Positions 32,865-36,234 of a stretch of 36,234 bases of DNA are shown piece after piece; within the stretch, counting starts at the first letter, position 1, and every line of letters starts with the position of its first letter. A program made the position numbers and the translations under genes. The stretch lies in NCBI GenBank assembly GCA_021826725.1, contig JAKAYQ010000009.1:1-36234 (forward strand). The letters are read 5' to 3'. The notes under the pieces are model-generated. The model was not told the DNA's origin, made no database searches, and was given only the letters and a program-made list of their open reading frames with translations. Source of the stretch: Actinomycetes bacterium (GTDB taxonomy: Bacteria > Actinomycetota > Acidimicrobiia > Acidimicrobiales > UBA8190).

Positions 32865-34208
32865 CTACCCTCCGACCGCCGCCGCCAGCCGCGCCGCCCG
32901 GGCCTGCACCTGGCGTGCCGCCTCGGCGACGTCGACCGTGGCGCACACCCCAGCCACCACCACCTGCCGGCCACCGACCCAGACGTCGGCGACCAGATGG
33001 CTGGCCGATGACCAGACGAGGTGCGCCATCAGGTCGGCGTCCGCCAGCACGGGGACGAACCGCGGGTCGTCGGTCCGCACGTGGACCACGTCGGCGAGCC
33101 AGCCCGGCGCCAAGACCCCGGCGTCGATGCCGACCGCCGCTGCTCCACCACGAGTGGCGAGGCCGAACGCGCTGACGGCGTCGATGACGGAGGCGTCTGC
33201 GGCTCGGGCCCGGGCCAGCAGCGGTGCCAGGCGGAGCTCCTCCCACAGGTCGAGGTCGTTGTTGGATGCGGGGCCGTCGGTGCCGAGCCCGACGGTCACA
33301 CCCGCCTGCAGGAGGTCGACCAGGCGGGCGATGCCGCTCCCGAGCTTGGCGTTGCTCTGCGGGCAGTGCGCCACGGCCACCCGCCGCTCGGCGAGGAGCG
33401 CGACGTCCGCGTCGGTGAGCCATACGGCGTGCGCCGCAAGCACCCGGGCATCGAAGACCCCGATCTCGTCCAGAAGCGCCGGGACGGTCATGTTGTGCTC
33501 GGCCTGCAGCTCGCGGTCCTCCGACGCCGTCTCTGCCAGATGGATGGTCAGGATGGTGTCGAGCTCGCGGGCCAGGTGGCCCGCAGCGGTGAGCGCCTCG
33601 ACCGGCAAGGTGTACGCGGCGTGGGGACCCAGGCCGACACGGACCAGTCCGGCACGACCGTCGGCTTCGGCGTGCAGCTCCCCCGCGGCGTCGAGCATCG
33701 CTCGCCAGCCTCGCCCGGGTCCCGTGCCGGGGATGTCGAGGATCCCGGGCGTCACCAGGCACCGCATGCCGGCCTCCACCACGGCGTCGACCACTGCGGC
33801 GTCATGAAAATAGGTCTCGCACGAGGTCGTCACCCCGCAGCGGAGCATCTCGCCGCAGCCGAGCGTCATGCCCCAAAAGACATCCTCGGGCGTCAGGTGC
33901 GCCTCCCGGGGCCAGATCGCGTGCCGAAGCCAGCGGTCGAGCGAAAGGCCCTCACCCACACCGCCAAGCAGCGTCATCGGTGAGTGGCCATGGGTGTTGA
34001 CCAGTCCGGGCATCACCAGCCCGGGGCACATCACGGTCCTACCGTGATGCTCGGGAGCGCTCGCGGAAGGCCCGACGTGGACGATGCGGTCTCCGTCGAT
34101 GTCGACGACGCCCGGACGCCAGATGCTCCCGGCAGCATCGCCGGTGACAACGGCACCGGCGGCCAGCCGGACCCTCCCCGTCGAGCATCCGTCGTCGTCT
34201 GCGGGCAC
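32865..34208 (-). CDS. Amidohydrolase, MTA/SAH deaminase-like
   Basis: Metal-dependent amidohydrolase of the ATZ/TRZ group, which includes 5'-methylthioadenosine/S-adenosylhomocysteine deaminases and other purine or triazine deaminases. Metal ligands are visible: His73 and His75 in PGLVNTHGHSPM, a His in TILTIHLAETASE, AHAVWLTDADVALL, HCPQSNAKLGSG, and the catalytic Asp in VGLGTDGPASNNDLDLW. The GTG at 34208 is chosen because TACCAT ends 6 nt upstream and there is no ribosome-binding site, fitting a leaderless message; the protein is then 447 residues, the family norm. The open frame upstream of the GTG is low-complexity. It lies upstream of obgE on the same strand with a 62-bp gap. Exact substrate cannot be read from sequence. 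Confidence 0.88.
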   Translation of the reverse strand: MPADDDGCSTGRVRLAAGAVVTGDAAGSIWRPGVVDIDGDRIVHVGPSASAPEHHGRTVMCPGLVMPGLVNTHGHSPMTLLGGVGEGLSLDRWLRHAIWPREAHLTPEDVFWGMTLGCGEMLRCGVTTSCETYFHDAAVVDAVVEAGMRCLVTPGILDIPGTGPGRGWRAMLDAAGELHAEADGRAGLVRVGLGPHAAYTLPVEALTAAGHLARELDTILTIHLAETASEDRELQAEHNMTVPALLDEIGVFDARVLAAHAVWLTDADVALLAERRVAVAHCPQSNAKLGSGIARLVDLLQAGVTVGLGTDGPASNNDLDLWEELRLAPLLARARAADASVIDAVSAFGLATRGGAAAVGIDAGVLAPGWLADVVHVRTDDPRFVPVLADADLMAHLVWSSASHLVADVWVGGRQVVVAGVCATVDVAEAARQVQARAARLAAAVGG

Positions 34209-34220
34209 GCCGGCATGGTA
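34209..34220 (-). promoter_or_regulatory. Putative leaderless promoter of the amidohydrolase gene
   Basis: TACCAT on the minus strand, then GCCGGC, then the GTG start. There is no Shine-Dalgarno sequence. It matches the TANNNT-6 nt-start arrangement seen before five other genes in the window. Confidence 0.5.
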
Positions 34221-34404
34221 GCCACGCGAGCGACAGACCGCGCCCGGCCGGTTCCGACCACAGCACCAGCACTTCCGGCCTGCGCTGCCGCGTCCGAGCA
34301 CCTGCCTGCCTGCCCGATGGCTGCATGCCATCGACGGAGACAGCGTTGCGCCGATCCGAGGCTGGGCGGCGACGATCCGGTAGCGACGGACCAACGTGCT
34401 GCGG

Positions 34405-35811
34405 CTATCCCGCTCCAGCCGTGTGCGGATCGCGGACCGGACCAGGAACTGCCACCGCAGCACCTGCCGCCGCAGCACCCGGGAGCCGGGCCGACGGTAC
34501 GTCAGCCACCAGAGGAACCCGTCGGAACCAGGCCCACACGCTGACGTCGTACGCGGCCTTCAGCCCTCCGGAGATGATGAAGGGAGCCCCCAGCGTGACG
34601 CTCTGCGCAAGTCCGGCCAGCGCGGGGCCCGCCGGCCGGGCCATAGCCCTGGCCAACGTCGTGGTGCCCGCCGCCCAAGTTCGCTCCCGAGGAGGCACCA
34701 ACGCCATCACGTACGCCTGTCGAGTTGGAACATCCATCTCGGAGGATGCTGCCCGCAAGCACAGCAGCACGGCAGCGACCGGCAGGCTGGGAGCGAAGGC
34801 CAGCGCGACGAGGAACCCGTTGGAGAGAAGGTGGGTGAACACCATGGTGACGAGGATGCCGAACCGCTCGCCGAGCCGAACGGCGATGCCCATCGACACG
34901 CTGTGGAGGATCCCCACGGCGAAGAAGATCGAGCCGATGGCGAGCGGACCTGCGCCGTAGCGGGCTTGGAGCCAGTACGCCACGAACGCCTGGACGGTGA
35001 AGCCTGCCCCGAAGGAGTCGAGCGCGAAAAGAGCGGACAGCCTCCCGACAACAGCGCCACTCGACCGGGAGCGGCCGGCGCTCGTCGCCGGCTGCCGATC
35101 GGATCGGGCGAGGGAAGCAGCAGCCACCGGCTCGACTGCAGCCGACAGGCTTCGTGCGCAGACAGCGCCGATGACGGCACAGATGACGATGGGCACGAAC
35201 ATCGGTCCGGTCCCCGCATGCTCCCCACCGAGGTCGACGATCCCGGCGCCAAGAGCACCGAGCGATCCGGCGGCTGCCCCAACGGCCCCGGTGCAGCCAA
35301 AGCTCCGCAGATGCCGATGACCGTCGACGGTGCTGGCGATCATGACCTGCTCCAACGCGCCGAACGGGCTGGCATCGACGACCTCCGCCGACAGCGACCC
35401 GCTCAGCCCGACCAGCGCCAGCAGCCACCACGAGCTCGAAACGACGAGCACCACACCGGCGGCAGCCTGCAGCACGTAGCCTGCGAAGCAGACGCGCCGC
35501 CGGCCAAGTCGATCGCCATACCGCCGCACGGCGATCAGCGACAGTGTCGCTCCGCCCACGAAGGCGCTGAGCACCACGCCGGCGAGGGCAGCAGACAGGC
35601 CCCTACGCCGCAACTCCACCCCGAGCACCACCGCGAGGTAGCCGAACGCGAGCCCCCGAGCCGCCCGGGACACCACGATGAGCCGGACATCCCGCCCAGG
35701 TGAGCGAAGAGCGTCGCCGGTTCCGCCGCCTCGAACGCGACTGGCGCCAGCCACACCCGTGCTCCGAGCCAGCCCGGCGCCCATACCTCGGGCTCGACGT
35801 CCAACCCTCAT
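34405..35811 (-). CDS. MFS transporter
   Basis: Polytopic membrane protein of 468 residues with about 12 hydrophobic segments in two halves, separated by a hydrophilic loop of about 45 residues (around residues 225-270, SLARSDRQPATSAGRSRSSG). The loop after helix 2 contains RRYGDRLGRRRVCFAGY, the major-facilitator motif A, and the second half has a weaker counterpart (RLGERFGILVTMVF). The substrate cannot be inferred; neighbours (amidohydrolase, flavoprotein subunit) give no firm clue. The ATG at 35811 has GGGGA 7 nt upstream; an ATG nine codons later is possible. The first 40 residues are Gly/Arg-rich and cytoplasmic. The stop is 196 bp from the amidohydrolase start. Confidence 0.85.
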   Translation of the reverse strand: MRVGRRARGMGAGLARSTGVAGASRVRGGGTGDALRSPGRDVRLIVVSRAARGLAFGYLAVVLGVELRRRGLSAALAGVVLSAFVGGATLSLIAVRRYGDRLGRRRVCFAGYVLQAAAGVVLVVSSSWWLLALVGLSGSLSAEVVDASPFGALEQVMIASTVDGHRHLRSFGCTGAVGAAAGSLGALGAGIVDLGGEHAGTGPMFVPIVICAVIGAVCARSLSAAVEPVAAASLARSDRQPATSAGRSRSSGAVVGRLSALFALDSFGAGFTVQAFVAYWLQARYGAGPLAIGSIFFAVGILHSVSMGIAVRLGERFGILVTMVFTHLLSNGFLVALAFAPSLPVAAVLLCLRAASSEMDVPTRQAYVMALVPPRERTWAAGTTTLARAMARPAGPALAGLAQSVTLGAPFIISGGLKAAYDVSVWAWFRRVPLVADVPSARLPGAAAAGAAVAVPGPVRDPHTAGAG

Positions 35812-35923
35812 GCTGCGATCCCCAGGCCGGGCACCCCTACCCGTGCCGGGCCGAGCCGGCAGGTGCAGGGGCGCCCTCGGGTGGCGCAGAACCCAGAGCC
35901 ACGGGACACGGGCCTCACAACCA

Positions 35924-36234
35924 TCAGCTGCGGCTCACTGCGCCTCGGGGAATCGACGGAGCGGAACCACCCGTCGCTTCCACAGCAGCAGCCCCATCGA
36001 CAGCAGCAGCCCCATCGACAGCAGCAGCCCCATCGACAGCAGCAGCCCCATCGACAGCAGCAGCCCCATCGACAGCAGCAGCCCCATCGACAGCAGCAGC
36101 CAGAGCATGGGCAAGGGCCGGCACCACGAGGCGCCAATCGCCGACAAGTCCGACGTCGGCCCATTCGAACACCGGGGCGCCGGGATCGTCGTTCACCACC
36201 ACGATGGTTCCTGCACGGCGCACGCCGATCATGT
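35924..36234 (-). CDS. etfA: Electron transfer flavoprotein alpha subunit, C-terminal fragment (5' end outside window)
   Basis: The frame is open to the right edge, so only about 103 residues are seen. The stretch GTIVVVNDDPGAPVFEWADV followed by GLVGDWRLVVPALAHAL matches the FAD-binding end of ETF-alpha, where family members read roughly KTIVAINKDPEAPIFxxADYGIVGDLFxVVPxLxxAL. The methionine near 36232 is therefore internal. ETF alpha and beta pass electrons from acyl-CoA and other dehydrogenases to the membrane quinone pool. After the normal end of the family, the protein continues with six AAAVDG hexapeptides and a short Ser/Pro tail (ATGGSAPSIPRGAVSRS), which is unusual. It lies 112 bp upstream of the MFS gene on the same strand. 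Confidence 0.8.
   Translation of the reverse strand, partial: MIGVRRAGTIVVVNDDPGAPVFEWADVGLVGDWRLVVPALAHALAAAVDGAAAVDGAAAVDGAAAVDGAAAVDGAAAVDGAAAVEATGGSAPSIPRGAVSRS
35983..36101 (-). repeat. 18-bp tandem repeat in the etfA 3' end
   Basis: Six perfect head-to-tail copies of an 18-bp unit (plus strand CAGCAGCAGCCCCATCGA, 35983-36090) and a partial seventh (36091-36101). In the etfA frame each encodes AAAVDG; copy number changes keep the frame. The perfection of the array points to recent expansion by slippage. Confidence 0.95.

Noticed and set aside
35983-36101. CRISPR-like array
   Set aside because: Units are 18 bp with no spacers and encode an in-frame hexapeptide; it is a simple coding tandem repeat.
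1-36234. tRNA, rRNA, insertion sequences, integrase attachment sites, toxin-antitoxin or defence genes
   Set aside because: Looked for on both strands; no tRNA-like fold, transposase motif or defence family was recognised. XerC here is the housekeeping recombinase, not evidence of a mobile element.

Overview
The window is a very GC-rich stretch of bacterial chromosome that looks like an actinobacterium. The class Acidimicrobiia is the best guess. The reasons are the xerC-whiG-rpsB-tsf-pyrH-frr order, an MtrA/MtrB/LpqB-like operon, a class II DAHP synthase, GTG and TTG start codons, several apparently leaderless promoters, and a secreted protein built from GYW...DGGIFSF repeats of a kind I associate with Acidimicrobiia. 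The class assignment is inference; no rRNA or phylogenetic marker was compared.

Layout. At 1-1148 (+) lies the 3' part of an archaeal/eukaryotic-type proS. It converges on a long minus-strand run, read from 12.6 kb down to 1.3 kb: xerC, whiG/fliA-type sigma factor, rpsB, tsf, pyrH, frr, cdsA, dxr, rseP, ispG. This run joins translation (S2, EF-Ts, ribosome recycling factor), UMP kinase, CDP-diacylglycerol synthesis, two MEP isoprenoid enzymes (dxr, ispG) and a site-2 protease. Divergent from xerC, at 12.68-16.43 kb (+), is a two-component operon with a short coupled upstream ORF, an MtrA-like regulator, an MtrB-like kinase and a GerMN lipoprotein.

From 16.7 to 34.2 kb the minus strand carries the usual actinobacterial obgE-proB-proA-nadD-rsfS neighbourhood, expanded by insertions. 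Reading down from 34.2 kb: an MTA/SAH-deaminase-like amidohydrolase, obgE, proB, a D-2-hydroxyglutarate-dehydrogenase-like flavoprotein, an E. coli-type serA, proA, a MoxR ATPase, a CoxE-type VWA protein and a histidine phosphatase. Two plus-strand genes follow at 18.3-21.8 kb (class II DAHP synthase; a secreted repeat protein fused to a glycosidase-like domain). Then come nadD, a small membrane protein and rsfS. The right end holds an MFS transporter and the C-terminal piece of an electron-transfer flavoprotein alpha subunit with an 18-bp tandem repeat.

No CRISPR array, transposase, rRNA or tRNA was found, and most genes are conserved housekeeping genes. The most interesting signals are: six gene starts preceded by TANNNT at 6-7 nt, which suggests leaderless transcripts and includes a tightly overlapping divergent pair; the short ORF coupled to the mtrA-like gene; a low-complexity insertion inside the kinase ATPase domain; long low-complexity extensions on S2 and CdsA; the flavoprotein-serA pair lodged between proB and proA; and a partial duplication of the proB 3' end.
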